A stretch of DNA of 64,000 nt, taken from the NCBI GenBank assembly GCA_945860375.1, contig CAMAQR010000009.1:1-64000 (forward strand), read 5' to 3'. The DNA comes from Pseudorhodobacter antarcticus (GTDB lineage Bacteria > Pseudomonadota > Alphaproteobacteria > Rhodobacterales > Rhodobacteraceae). Positions 54,319-63,338 of the stretch are shown one piece after another (the first letter of the stretch is position 1; the number at the start of each line of letters is the position of its first letter). Position numbers and translations under genes: made by a program. The notes under the pieces are model-generated. The model was not told where the DNA came from and made no database searches. It worked only from the letters and a program-made list of their open reading frames with translations.

Positions 54319-55089
54319 TCAGCGTGCGGCCCAGCCGCGGACCGCATCCCCAAAGGCCTGAAACAGCGGCCGCGACACCGGGTCTTGCGCCGCGTTCCAT
54401 TCGGGGTGCCACTGCACCGACAAGGTGAACCCCGGCGCATCGGCCACGTAAATCGCCTCCGGGGTGCCATCGGTGGCAAGGCCGTCGATGACAATGCGCG
54501 ATCCCGCCCGCGCGATGCCCTGACCGTGCAGGGTATTGGTCATCACCAGACCGGCCCCAAGCAGCCGCGCGAACACGCCGTCTTCGGTGAACTGCACGGC
54601 ATGGCGCAGCGCGAACTGCTCTTCCATAGTGCCATCGGGCGGCATGCGGTGGTTGATCCGCCCCGGCAGATCGCGAATTTCGGGGTGCAGTGTGCCTCCC
54701 ATTGCCACATTCACCTCTTGAAAGCCCCGGCAAATGCCCAGAAACGGCTGACCGCTCTCCACACAAGCCCGGATCAGCGGCAGAGTGATGGCATCGCGGT
54801 TGCGGTCAAAGGCGCCATGGGCCGGGGTTTCATCCTCGCCGTATTCCGATGGGTGAACATTCGGACGCCCCCCGGTCAGCAAGAACCCATCGCAGGCCGA
54901 CAGCAGTTCATCCACCGTCGCATAGCGCGGATCGCAGGGCACGATCATCGGCACACAGCCCGCCACGTCCGACACGGCGCAAGAGTTGATATGCCCCGAC
55001 GCGTGCACCGCATAACGGTCACTCATCATGTAGGAATTGCCGATGATCCCCACGATGGGGCGTTTGAGTTTGGGTTGGGGTTTGGGCAT
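54319..55089 (-). CDS. Class I glutamine amidotransferase, gamma-glutamyl-GABA hydrolase (PuuD)-like
   Basis: The 256-residue protein has the triad-type elbow PFLGICRGFQEVNVAMGGTL with the nucleophilic Cys, and a C-terminal SVQWHPEWNAAQDP with catalytic His and Glu. N-terminal GIIGNSYMMSDRYAVHASG suits the PuuD branch, which hydrolyses gamma-glutamyl amides such as gamma-glutamyl-GABA. A role with gamma-glutamylmethylamide is conceivable but the gene is far from gmaS. No glutamine synthetase-like partner is adjacent here. Confidence 0.82.
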   Translation of the reverse strand: MPKPQPKLKRPIVGIIGNSYMMSDRYAVHASGHINSCAVSDVAGCVPMIVPCDPRYATVDELLSACDGFLLTGGRPNVHPSEYGEDETPAHGAFDRNRDAITLPLIRACVESGQPFLGICRGFQEVNVAMGGTLHPEIRDLPGRINHRMPPDGTMEEQFALRHAVQFTEDGVFARLLGAGLVMTNTLHGQGIARAGSRIVIDGLATDGTPEAIYVADAPGFTLSVQWHPEWNAAQDPVSRPLFQAFGDAVRGWAAR

Positions 55090-55246
55090 GGGTTGGCCGG
55101 GTACTCACTGCATTTGGTGTATCATAGCAGCCGGGCCGCGAAGGTGAAGGGGCGCTGACGCACAAGCGGCGTGCTCACCCGCATGTGACTTGCCTTCCAG
55201 CGGCAAGAAGGTGGCACAGGGGGTCATCAGACACAGGAGTCCAAAA

Positions 55247-55573
55247 ATGTCGCGTTTCACCCTGACCCTCGCCCTTGCCGCCGCCATCGCCCTTCCGGCA
55301 GTGGCGCAAACCGCCGATGCGCCGTCCACCATGGCCTATCAACAGGCAATGGATGCGATGATGGCGGGCATGATGGTGCCCTTCACCGGCAACGCCGATC
55401 TCGATTTCATCAAGGGCATGGTGCCGCACCATCAAGGTGCTGTCGATAATGCCCGCATCGTGCTGCAATACGGCACCGATCCCGAGGTGCGCAAATTTGC
55501 CGAAGCCGTGATTGCGGCGCAAGAAGCAGAGATCATCTGGATGAACGCGTGGCTGGCCAAGAACGGCGGCTGA
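55247..55573 (+). CDS. DUF305 family exported protein
   Basis: The 108-residue protein has a signal peptide ([20 protein letters not shown], cleaved near Ala-Gln) and a helical DUF305 core with [20 protein letters not shown] and a Met-rich section before it. The His-His pair and Met cluster recall metal-handling members of the group, which are implicated in copper resistance in other bacteria. An AGGAGT site precedes the ATG at 55247. The function is not proven by sequence. Confidence 0.8.
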   Translation: MSRFTLTLALAAAIALPAVAQTADAPSTMAYQQAMDAMMAGMMVPFTGNADLDFIKGMVPHHQGAVDNARIVLQYGTDPEVRKFAEAVIAAQEAEIIWMNAWLAKNGG

Positions 55574-55632
55574 AGAAACGGCGGTCGCGGGAAACCTGCG
55601 ACCGCCTTTACCGACACTCTGACTAAAATTTG

Positions 55633-55654
55633 TTTCATCTTGGCTTAAATATCC
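55633..55654 (-). repeat. Dispersed intergenic motif, copy 7
   Basis: The plus strand reads TTTCATCTTGGCTTAAATAT then CC, nearly identical to the copy at 43987, followed by a GTCTTTTCTG tract. Confidence 0.6.
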
Positions 55655-55795
55655 GTCTTTTCTGCGCGACCTGTCTGCCCCACAAACGCAGGCCGCGCTC
55701 GCGTCATCCGCCCTTGCTATCACCTGTCGCAAACAGGATGGACCGCCCCCGGCGCAGCCCCTAGACAGGGCAGGCCCGTCCGGCGAAAGGTTCCC

Positions 55796-56689
55796 ATGTC
55801 CGCTCCCCCTGCCCGCCCGATCATCGGTGTTGCCCTGATGCTGGGAGCCATGGCCAGCCTGCCGTTGATAGACGTTTTTGCCAAGCTTCTGGGTCAACAG
55901 AGCGTCCCGATCTTGCAAATCGTTTGGGCCCGGATGGCTTTTGGCGCGGCGGTGACGCTGCCTTTGGCATGGCGGCACACGGGGGCGCGCGGGCTGACGC
56001 CGGACCGCCCGATCTACCACAGCTTTCGGGCGACCTTCCTGATCCTCGCGACGTTTTGTTTCTTTTTGTCCCTGAAATTTCTGCCGATCGCCGATGCGCT
56101 GGCGATCTTCTTTGTCCAACCGCTGGTGGTGACCGTGCTGTCGGCGCTGGTGCTGCGCGAACAGGTTGGCCCGCGTCGCTGGGGCGCGGTGGTGGTCGGC
56201 TTCATCGGCACTCTGATCATCATCCGCCCCGGTTTCGCCGAGGTGAACCCCGGATCAGGACTGGCCTTGGCTGCAGGCACGTTTCTGGCGTTCTATTTCG
56301 TGATGACGCGCAAGATTGCAGGGTCAGCCCCCGCGATGGTGACCACATTCCAGACCAATGCGGTGGGGGCGGCCCTGATCACGCTGGCGATGCCGTTCTT
56401 GTGGCACACACCGACGCCAACCCAATGGGCGATGTTTGCGGGGCTGGGCACGGTGGCCACGCTGGGCCATTTTCTGATCGTGCGCGCTTATGATTTCGCC
56501 GAGGCCTCGCTGTTGGCCCCCTTGGCCTATACCGAGATGATCATGGCCACCGTGCTGGGCTGGTGGTTCTTTGGCGACTTCCCCGATGGCTGGACCCTGC
56601 TGGGCGTCAGCATCCTGATCGCCTGCGCGCTTTACATCTCGTGGCGCGAACGGGCGGGTGCCGCAGCGCGGACTCCGGCCAAAACCTAG
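55796..56689 (+). CDS. DMT-superfamily (EamA) transporter
   Basis: The 297-residue protein has about ten helices in two EamA repeats: LMLGAMASLPLIDVFAKLLG in helix 1, KFLPIADALAIFFVQPLVVT in the first repeat, and APLAYTEMIMATVLGWWFFG with DFPDGWTLLGVSILIACALY in the second. This branch is often annotated RhaT- or S-adenosylmethionine-uptake-like. The site GCGAAAGG precedes the ATG. The gene is isolated, so no substrate can be suggested. Confidence 0.82.
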   Translation: MSAPPARPIIGVALMLGAMASLPLIDVFAKLLGQQSVPILQIVWARMAFGAAVTLPLAWRHTGARGLTPDRPIYHSFRATFLILATFCFFLSLKFLPIADALAIFFVQPLVVTVLSALVLREQVGPRRWGAVVVGFIGTLIIIRPGFAEVNPGSGLALAAGTFLAFYFVMTRKIAGSAPAMVTTFQTNAVGAALITLAMPFLWHTPTPTQWAMFAGLGTVATLGHFLIVRAYDFAEASLLAPLAYTEMIMATVLGWWFFGDFPDGWTLLGVSILIACALYISWRERAGAAARTPAKT

Positions 56690-57116
56690 GCCCAAGACAG
56701 ACCTCCTCTCCTGTTGCGGGTCTGCATCAAGACGTTTCCACCCCCACGCTGGCCAACCCGCCAAGCGGCTTTGGCCTTTCGCAGTCCTTCTTGCGATGAA
56801 GCCCCGCCAACTGGCATCGGGCGGCGGCTGGTCACCGACAACCGCCCCAACAGTTTCGCACAGTCTGCGGGCGGGACCACATGCTGAAAAGCCAAAGCTG
56901 GCGCGGCAGGGTGGGCGCGGCTTATCCGGGCAAAAGCGCCTGAATCGGGCTGGACACGGGCCTTGGCTTTGGTGGCAGCGGATTGGATGCGGGCTTTGGC
57001 GCCGATGCGGTTTCGACACCGCCGCCACTGCAGCCAACACCGACACAGGCTTATCACCAAGGGCGTTCGGCCGTCATGGTCCATATCTCTTGGTTGGGGG
57101 TCACCTTGCCCCCCGC
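56690..57116. other. Gene-free stretch of about 430 bases
   Basis: Open frames exist on both strands because of the high GC content, but none has a ribosome binding site, recognisable domain or natural start. A plus-strand Gly-rich then Pro-rich stretch (about 56950-57060) looks like low-complexity sequence. I see nothing supportable here. Confidence 0.4.
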
Positions 57117-58322
57117 TTACGCCCGCGCTGCCACCACCCCCGCCGCCGCCGCCAGAGCCCCCGGCCCATGCGGGATGCCCAAGGCGATCATCCCCGCCTC
57201 CATCACCGCCAACGCGCCCAAAGTCATATGGGCGTTCACATGGCCCATATGCGCCACCCTCAGAAAGCCGTGATAGGCCGGATCACCGGGTGCTGCCATG
57301 CCCAGCCCGATGCCAAGCGTCACCCCGGCCTTATGCTCCGTCCATTCCCGCAGCCGGGTCGCATCGGGTGCGCCAAACCGCGCCGCCGTCACTGAACGGC
57401 CCCGGTCGGCGACTTGGGTCACGTTCAGCGCAATCGCCGGATTGCCCGCGCTCCATGCGTCAAACGCCGCCCAGACAGAACGCGCCAGCGCCTCGTGGCG
57501 CGCCCAGACGGCGGGCAGACCCTCCTCGTGCAGCAGCATGGTCAGCGCCTCACGCAGACCGAACAGATGATGCGTGGGTGCGGTGCCGTTCCACAATTGC
57601 CAAAACTCAGTGCCATCGGCGCGCGGGGTCCAGTCCCAATAAGGGCTGCGCAGATCGGCACCGCGCGTCGCCAACCGCGCCTTTTCCGAAAACCAGACAA
57701 AGCCCATGCCGGGCGGCGTCATCAGCCCCTTCTGGCTGGCCGCGACCGTCACATCAACGCCCCAGGCGTCCATGTGATACTCATCACAGGCCATGCTGGC
57801 GATGCAATCCACCGCAAGCAACGCCGGATGCCCCGCGGCGTCCATCGCCGCCCGCAAAGCCACGACATCGGTGCGAATGGTGCTGGCGGTATCGACATGG
57901 GTGGTCAGCACTGCCTTGATGCGGTGCTCGGGATCCGCCCGCAACACCGCTTCGACGCGGCCCATATCAACGGGGCTGGACTTGCCGAAATCCAGCAGTT
58001 GTACGTCAATCCCCATCGCGCGGGCCGAAGCCGCCCAAGACAGCCCGAACTGCCCGGTCGCAATCACCATGGCCCGGTCGCCGCGTGAGAACAGGTTGGC
58101 GTTGGCCGCCTCCCAGATCGCGTGGCCGTTGCCGATATAGGCCGCCACGCTTTGCGTGGTTCCTGCCAGTGCGCGCAAATCCGGCCACAGCGAGGCCACC
58201 AGATCATGTAACCCACCCTCGTAAATGTTGGGGGCGGCGCGGTGCATCGCGGCCAGCACCCGGTCTGGCATGACCGAGGGGCCGGGAATGGCGAGATAGG
58301 GGCGACCATTGGCTAGCGTCAT
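57117..58322 (-). CDS. Class V aminotransferase (alanine/serine--glyoxylate type)
   Basis: The 401-residue PLP enzyme starts MTLANGRPYLAIPGPSVMPD, and a GGAG site lies seven bases upstream of the ATG at 58322. YIGNGHAIWEAANANLFSRG, VLTTHVDTASTIRTDVVALR, ALLAVDCIASMACDEYHMD and VTVAASQKGLMTPPGMGFVW with the PLP-binding Lys match alanine--glyoxylate or serine--glyoxylate aminotransferases. In C1 metabolism such an enzyme serves the serine cycle, but no other cycle gene is present here. It is divergent from the ABC exporter gene. Confidence 0.85.
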   Translation of the reverse strand: MTLANGRPYLAIPGPSVMPDRVLAAMHRAAPNIYEGGLHDLVASLWPDLRALAGTTQSVAAYIGNGHAIWEAANANLFSRGDRAMVIATGQFGLSWAASARAMGIDVQLLDFGKSSPVDMGRVEAVLRADPEHRIKAVLTTHVDTASTIRTDVVALRAAMDAAGHPALLAVDCIASMACDEYHMDAWGVDVTVAASQKGLMTPPGMGFVWFSEKARLATRGADLRSPYWDWTPRADGTEFWQLWNGTAPTHHLFGLREALTMLLHEEGLPAVWARHEALARSVWAAFDAWSAGNPAIALNVTQVADRGRSVTAARFGAPDATRLREWTEHKAGVTLGIGLGMAAPGDPAYHGFLRVAHMGHVNAHMTLGALAVMEAGMIALGIPHGPGALAAAAGVVAARA

Positions 58323-58467
58323 CTGCGGCTCCAAAACTGATACGCCATGGCTACGCAATGCCCCGGGCATGGTCAATGCACCGCCGACGCGGACAGCGCC
58401 TGCCTTGCACCCTCGTGCCCTGCGGGATAAACCAAGGCAACCCAGCTCAGCGACAGGCCCTGCCCCC

Positions 58468-60213
58468 GTGATCAAAGCCGCCCCCTCCCCCAGCCTGTTT
58501 CAGCGGTTCTGGGGGGGCTACCTGCGCCCGCAAACCGGACTGATCGCGCTTGGCTTTGCGCTGATGGTGCTTGAAGGCAGCGCGCTGGGGGCACTGTCTT
58601 ACCTGTTGAAGCCACTGTTCGATGTGGTCTTTACCCCCGGCGGCGAAAGCGCCTTGCTGGGCGTCGGCTTTGCCATTCTGGCCCTGTTTGTGGTGCGCGG
58701 CACCTGCGTGGTGGCCGCGCGCACCCTGTTCAGCGCCATTTCTCAACGGGTTTCGGCGCGGATGCAGGCCGATCTTTTGCGCCATATTCTGACGCTGGAC
58801 AGCCCGTTCTTTCAGAAAAACGCGCCGGGCATGCTGATTGAACGGGTGCAGGGCGACACTTTGGCGGTGCAGGGCCTGTGGACCAGCCTGCTGACCGGGA
58901 TCGGCCGCGATGGGTTGGGTCTGGTGATCCTGCTGGCGGTCGCAGTGTCGATTGATCCCTATTGGACCCTGTCCGCCCTGATCGGCGCGCCGCTGCTGAT
59001 CCTGCCTGCGTCCTTGTTGCAACGCTATGTGCGGCGCAAATCGAACCAGTTGCGCGAACAGGCGGGGCTGCGCGCCACCCGACTGGATGAGATATTCCAC
59101 GGCATCCAAGCCGTGAAACTGAACCGGATGGAAGATTATCAGGCCGGTCGGTTCCGCACCGTTCTGACGGCAATCACCCGAGCCGAAGTGAAATCAGCGC
59201 TGGGTCGCAGCCTGATGCCCGGCATGATTGACATGGTCACCGGCATCGGCTTTTTCGCAGTGCTGCTGATGGCGGGCGATGAAATCGCGGCAGGTCAGCG
59301 CACGACCGGCGATTTCATGTCGTTTTTCACGGCAATGGCGCTGACTTTCCAACCCCTGCGCCGCTTGGGTGAGATGTCGGGCACCTGGCAGATCGCCGCC
59401 GCCAGTCTGGACCGCATCTACGCGCTGTTTGACAGCCGCCCCGCTGTGACCCGTCCCGCCGTCAGCGCCGCCCTACCCGCCCCCGGCGCACTTGCGATTG
59501 AATTTCGCGACGTGGTCTTTGCCCATGGCGACCAGCCCGTGTTGCGCGGCCTGACCTTCACCGCCGAGGCCGGAAAAACCACAGCGATTGTCGGGGCCTC
59601 GGGTGCTGGCAAAAGCACGGTGTTCCATCTGTTGACGGGGTTGCTCGATCCGCAATCTGGCCACGTGGTCATCGGCGGCGTCAACACTGCCATGCTGGCG
59701 CTGTCTGATCAACGCCGCCTCTTTGCCACCGTGACCCAAGACGCCGCCCTTTTTGACGAAACGCTGCGCGAGAACGTCACTCTGGGCCGCGACGACCTTG
59801 CGCCCGATGTTTTACACCGCGCGTTGAATGCCGCCCATGTCACCGACTTCCTGCCCGCTTTGGCGCAGGGCATTGACACGCCCGTTGGCCCACGAGGCTC
59901 TGGCCTGTCGGGCGGTCAGCGTCAGCGCGTGGCGATTGCGCGTGCGCTTGTGCAGGATGCGCCGATCTTGCTGCTGGACGAGGCAACCAGCGCGCTGGAT
60001 GCACAGTCGGAGTCTGCTGTGGCCGATGCTCTGGCGCTTGGCAGCCAAGGGCGCACCACATTGGTGATCGCGCACCGTCTGGCCACCGTGCGCGGGGCGG
60101 ACCTGATCATCGTCATGGACCTTGGCCGCGTCGTGGAAACCGGCACGCATGAGGCGTTGTTGGCGCAAGATGGGCTCTATGCGGGCCTATATCGGCTGCA
60201 ATTCAAGGACTAG
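58468..60213 (+). CDS. ABC exporter, MsbA-like (fused membrane and ATPase domains)
   Basis: From the GTG at 58468 the protein has about 581 residues: a six-helix transmembrane domain, then an ATPase domain with Walker A (GASGAGKSTVFHLL), the signature LSGGQRQRVAIARALVQD, Walker B (ILLLDEATSALD) and the H-loop IAHRLATVRGADLIIVMD. It resembles lipid or lipid A exporters of the MsbA type. The frame is open upstream to 58309 within the divergent aminotransferase 5' end; the start is uncertain because no strong ribosome binding site is visible. ygfZ follows three bases after its stop. Confidence 0.87.
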   Translation: MIKAAPSPSLFQRFWGGYLRPQTGLIALGFALMVLEGSALGALSYLLKPLFDVVFTPGGESALLGVGFAILALFVVRGTCVVAARTLFSAISQRVSARMQADLLRHILTLDSPFFQKNAPGMLIERVQGDTLAVQGLWTSLLTGIGRDGLGLVILLAVAVSIDPYWTLSALIGAPLLILPASLLQRYVRRKSNQLREQAGLRATRLDEIFHGIQAVKLNRMEDYQAGRFRTVLTAITRAEVKSALGRSLMPGMIDMVTGIGFFAVLLMAGDEIAAGQRTTGDFMSFFTAMALTFQPLRRLGEMSGTWQIAAASLDRIYALFDSRPAVTRPAVSAALPAPGALAIEFRDVVFAHGDQPVLRGLTFTAEAGKTTAIVGASGAGKSTVFHLLTGLLDPQSGHVVIGGVNTAMLALSDQRRLFATVTQDAALFDETLRENVTLGRDDLAPDVLHRALNAAHVTDFLPALAQGIDTPVGPRGSGLSGGQRQRVAIARALVQDAPILLLDEATSALDAQSESAVADALALGSQGRTTLVIAHRLATVRGADLIIVMDLGRVVETGTHEALLAQDGLYAGLYRLQFKD

Positions 60214-60216
60214 ACC

Positions 60217-60969
60217 ATGACTGGAGAAACCGCGACCGACCGCAAGGTCTACAGTGTCACCGGGGCCGATGCCCTGACCTTTCTGCAAGGCATGCTCAGC
60301 AATGACGTGCTGCCCTTGGGTCGCGGCGATGGCATCGTCTGGGCGGCCCTGCTGACACCGCAGGGCAAGTATCTGGCCGATTTTCTGGTGGTGGCCGATC
60401 AGGGCCGCCTACTTTTGGACATCAAGGACAACATCGCCGACGCCACAACCCGCCGCCTGCTGATGTACCGCCTGCGCGCCAATGTGCAGATTGCGGCCAG
60501 CGATCTGACCGTGACGCGCGGCCTTGGCGGTACGCCAGCCGGTGCCCTGCCCGACCCGCGTCATCCAGCGCTTGGCTGGCGCGCCTATGGGCTTGCGGGC
60601 ACCGCGCCGCAGATCGACTGGGACGCCATCCGCGTCGCCCATTGCATCCCGGAAACCGGGGTAGAGTTGATCCCGGACGACAGTTACCTGCTGGAATCTG
60701 GCTTTGAGCGCTTGCACGGTGTCGATTTTCGCAAGGGCTGTTATGTCGGGCAGGAGGTCACCGCCCGGATGAAGCACAAGACCGAACTGCACAAAGGTCT
60801 GGTGCGGGTGCGGGTCGACGGGGTGGCTCCGGTCGGCACACCCCTCATGGTGGGCGACAAACCGGCAGGCACGCTGTTCACCCAAAGCGGCGGTTATGGC
60901 ATTGCCTATCTGCGGTTTGATCGGGTGGATGGGCTGATGGCTGGCGACGCAGCGGTGATCTTGGAATAG
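60217..60969 (+). CDS. ygfZ: Folate-binding protein YgfZ (iron-sulphur cluster repair)
   Basis: The 250-residue protein has a GcvT-like folate-binding fold and the family hallmark KGCYVGQEVTARMKHKTELH near residue 173 with the key Cys. YgfZ proteins help maintain [4Fe-4S] enzymes in a folate-dependent way. An AAGGA site within the upstream stop region precedes the ATG. It probably shares a transcript with the ABC exporter and is followed by a bidirectional hairpin shared with efp. Confidence 0.9.
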   Translation: MTGETATDRKVYSVTGADALTFLQGMLSNDVLPLGRGDGIVWAALLTPQGKYLADFLVVADQGRLLLDIKDNIADATTRRLLMYRLRANVQIAASDLTVTRGLGGTPAGALPDPRHPALGWRAYGLAGTAPQIDWDAIRVAHCIPETGVELIPDDSYLLESGFERLHGVDFRKGCYVGQEVTARMKHKTELHKGLVRVRVDGVAPVGTPLMVGDKPAGTLFTQSGGYGIAYLRFDRVDGLMAGDAAVILE

Positions 60970-60972
60970 ATA

Positions 60973-60992
60973 AGGCCGCCCGAAGGCGGCCT
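60973..60992. terminator. Bidirectional hairpin between ygfZ and efp
   Basis: AGGCCGCC and GGCGGCCT flank a CGAA tetraloop, forming an 8-bp stem. Both convergent genes end next to it. The flanking T-tracts are short, so strength is moderate. Confidence 0.7.
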
Positions 60993-61019
60993 CATGGATA
61001 TTGGATCACACCCGACCAC

Positions 61020-61583
61020 TCAGGCGCGTTCGGAATATTCCATCAACTCGGTGTGCACGATGATCTGCTCATCCACATTGATGAACGGCGGCACCATGAT
61101 GCGAACGCCGTTGTCCAAAATGGCGGGCTTGTAGGATTTGCTGGCGGTCTGACCGTTCTGCACCGGTTCGGTTTCGGCAACCCGGCACTGCACTTTCTGC
61201 GGCAGCGTCACGTTCAGCGGCTCTTCGCCAAAATATTGCACCGTCGCGGTCATGCCGTCTTGCAAGAACGGGCGGCGGTCGCCCAAGAGTTCGGCGTCAA
61301 TCTCGATTTGCTCATAGGTTTCGGCATCCATGAACACCAGACGGCCATCGGTTTCATAGAGGAACTGCTGATCCTTGTTCTCCAACTCGGTCCGCTCCAC
61401 CTTGTCCTCGGACCGGAAACGCTCGTTCAGCTTGCGACCATCGCGCAGGTTTTTCAATTCCACCTGCGCAAAGGCCCCACCCTTGCCGGGCTTGACGTGG
61501 CTGACCTTGACAGCCGCCCAAAGCCCGTTGTCGTGCTCCAGGATGAACCCGGGCTTGATTTCGTTTCCGTTGATTTTTGGCAT
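61020..61583 (-). CDS. efp: Elongation factor P
   Basis: The 187-residue protein starts [20 protein letters not shown] and has the [20 protein letters not shown] loop with the modifiable Lys, followed by the OB-fold domains ([20 protein letters not shown]). EF-P relieves ribosome stalling at polyproline stretches. The ATG at 61583 matches the family length exactly; the longer frame is an artefact. AAGG precedes the start. Confidence 0.95.
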   Translation of the reverse strand: MPKINGNEIKPGFILEHDNGLWAAVKVSHVKPGKGGAFAQVELKNLRDGRKLNERFRSEDKVERTELENKDQQFLYETDGRLVFMDAETYEQIEIDAELLGDRRPFLQDGMTATVQYFGEEPLNVTLPQKVQCRVAETEPVQNGQTASKSYKPAILDNGVRIMVPPFINVDEQIIVHTELMEYSERA

Positions 61584-61797
61584 TGTGGCAAAACCTTGTC
61601 GAAAGCTTGAAGAGAATTCAACCGTTCCTATATATTGGGAACACCTGCGCGACAACCCAGCTAGATGCAGTAGTGACATTTATGAGCCATGCAGTCAGCG
61701 CATAGCTGTTATTCCAAAACTGAAATACCGAATCGTCTCGAAATCGTTACAAGCACAGAACGCAAGAAAGACAAGAGCAAGAAAAAAGGACGTAGTA
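61584..61797. promoter_or_regulatory. Divergent promoter region between efp and the 108-residue protein gene
   Basis: Two inverted repeats are visible: TTGAA/TTCAA at 61607-61621 and GTTCC/GGAAC at 61624-61642 flanking a TATATATTG core that could serve as a -10 element on either strand. The region is AT-rich compared with its neighbours. Confidence 0.45.
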
Positions 61798-62124
61798 ATG
61801 TTTGACTCGGTTGACAGCACGGCCTTCAACTTTGAACAAGGCCAACGCGCACGCAAGCTTTTTGCGGCAGTGGTTTTGGCTGCGCTGGATGATGCCATCG
61901 CGGATGACAAGAAATATGGAAATGGCCCCGATCAGATCGCCCGCTGGGCACGGTCGCGCGATGGTCGTGAAGTTTTGTCTTGCGCCGGGATCGACCCCAA
62001 CGAACGTGTGGTCAAAGGATTGATGGAATTCGTGTCAAAGGGCATCCGCACTTCGGTGGCATTGTCGCGCGAAGAAAGCGAACGGCGGCATGCGTTGGAA
62101 TTGGAACAGGCCGAAGCGGCCTGA
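61798..62124 (+). CDS. Small conserved protein of the DUF6280 type
   Basis: The 108-residue acidic, helical protein begins MFDSVDSTAFNFEQGQRARK and contains DQIARWARSRDGREVLSCAG and LMEFVSKGIRTSVALSREES. I recognise this as the DUF6280 type of Rhodobacteraceae, with unknown function. A site AAGGA precedes the ATG at 61798; the longer frame from 61375 overlaps efp antisense. A clear terminator follows at 62147. Confidence 0.8.
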   Translation: MFDSVDSTAFNFEQGQRARKLFAAVVLAALDDAIADDKKYGNGPDQIARWARSRDGREVLSCAGIDPNERVVKGLMEFVSKGIRTSVALSREESERRHALELEQAEAA

Positions 62125-62146
62125 CTTCACCGCAAAACACAACAGC

Positions 62147-62169
62147 AAACGCGCCCATCGGGCGCGTTT
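62147..62169 (+). terminator. Terminator after the 108-residue protein gene
   Basis: AAACGCGCCC and GGGCGCGTTT form a 10-bp perfect stem with an ATC loop, followed by TGCATTT, 22 bases beyond the stop. Confidence 0.85.
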
Positions 62170-62198
62170 TGCATTTCGGCAGAAGGACGCTCCGCGGG

Positions 62199-62220
62199 GG
62201 ATATTCAGGCCAAGATGAAG
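62199..62220 (+). repeat. Dispersed intergenic motif, copy 8
   Basis: GGATATTCAGGCCAAGATGA followed by AG. It abuts the 3' end of the PopZ-like gene. Confidence 0.55.
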
Positions 62221-62227
62221 CCTGCTG

Positions 62228-63040
62228 TCAGTCGAATTTCTGCACCGCAACGCTGCGGGCGATCTCGGCGCGCACCAGCTTGCGGATGTTGCGGGTGATG
62301 CGTTCGCCCATCTTGCCCGCCAATTCTTCGCGCAGGATATCGCGCACCAGTTCGCGCAGGACTTCCTCGTTGAACAACAGCGCGTCATCTTCGGGCAGCA
62401 ACGGGTCTTCAGTCGGTGAGGGGCCCTCTGACAATGCCGCGATCACGCTGGCCTCGGCGGCGTCGGCCCAAGCCCGATCAGGCTCCAACGTGCCAAGGGT
62501 GGAAGCGGCTTCAACCGGGTCTTCTTCGGGGAACGGATTGTCGTCCTGCTGCGCCCAGCCAGGAATCTCTGCGCGGGCGGGGTCTACGGCAAGGATCACC
62601 TCGTCCAGCGCCGGACTGTCCGCAAGAACATAGTTCTGCGCCGGGGTCAGGCCAGCGGCAAGATCAGGCTCTGCCTCGGCTGGCAAGCTCCAGTCGTTGC
62701 TGGGCTGATTGTCTGCAAATTCGGGACTGGAATCGCCTGTTTCGGCCTCCCATTCCTGCGTTTGCGGGCCGACGGCGGCACCGAGTGAGGCGACCACCTG
62801 TTCGATGCCCGCAGCATCAGTGGCGACAATGTGACGGGGCGAGGGCGTGAACATCTGCGCATCCTGCGCGGGCTGCACCGCCACCACGCGCAAGGCGGGC
62901 GTGAGTATCAGTTTGTCGCCGAAGGTGACGGGGCCCCCAACCGTGGCAGAGCGGGCAGCAGGCCGCAGGTCTTCGGATACCAGCCTGCGGATCGAGGACA
63001 GCACATCTTCAATCTCGGTCGAATTCAGTGCCTCAGACAT
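62228..63040 (-). CDS. PopZ-like polar organising protein (DUF2497-type), putative
   Basis: The 270-residue protein has a short N-terminal helix STEIEDVLSSIRRLVSEDLR like the PopZ N-terminal helix. A long acidic, Pro-rich disordered middle follows, then a C-terminal helical segment VLRELVRDILREELAGKMGE with LVRAEIARSVAV that resembles the PopZ oligomerisation helices. This layout and its location next to a TolC-type gene match alphaproteobacterial PopZ genes. It is longer than Caulobacter PopZ. The assignment rests on architecture and short motifs. Confidence 0.6.
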   Translation of the reverse strand: MSEALNSTEIEDVLSSIRRLVSEDLRPAARSATVGGPVTFGDKLILTPALRVVAVQPAQDAQMFTPSPRHIVATDAAGIEQVVASLGAAVGPQTQEWEAETGDSSPEFADNQPSNDWSLPAEAEPDLAAGLTPAQNYVLADSPALDEVILAVDPARAEIPGWAQQDDNPFPEEDPVEAASTLGTLEPDRAWADAAEASVIAALSEGPSPTEDPLLPEDDALLFNEEVLRELVRDILREELAGKMGERITRNIRKLVRAEIARSVAVQKFD

Positions 63041-63287
63041 TCACCAATCCCAACTCACATGCCAAATCCCAAAATCAGTCTACCGTCAGAGCGGATTTTC
63101 TTCAATCTGATTCAGATTGACGGAAACCCAAGACAGGCACTGCCAGTGTATGTTGCGGATGCGTTTCATCGGTTAAACCCGATCGAAGGCAACACGCACC
63201 AGATGCCCCACAAGACAAGGAATTGGCGCAAGGTTGGAACTGACCAAACGCCTCGATTTCGTCACAAATCTACAGGCCACAACAAAA
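63041..63287. promoter_or_regulatory. Region between the PopZ-like gene and the TolC terminator
   Basis: About 250 bases separate the two minus-strand genes. The half next to 63041 should contain the promoter and ribosome binding site of the PopZ-like gene. No gene or repeat is recognised. A direct repeat-like run TTCAATCTGATTCAGATTGA (63099-63118) is an imperfect palindrome and could be an operator. Confidence 0.4.
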
Positions 63288-63316
63288 CGGGCGCCCCCTG
63301 CGGCAGGGAACGCCCG
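63288..63316 (-). terminator. Terminator of the TolC-type gene
   Basis: CGGGCG and CGCCCG form the outer stem, with an inner CCCTGC/GGCAGGG pairing. On the minus strand TTTTGTTGT follows. It lies 22 bases beyond the tolC stop. Confidence 0.75.
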
Positions 63317-63338
63317 ATCTTGTAGCGCGCAACGCAGA

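Noticed and set aside
56686..57084. 132-codon minus-strand frame between the EamA transporter and the class V aminotransferase
   Set aside because: The Arg/Ala-rich sequence shows no domain, and no ribosome binding site is visible.
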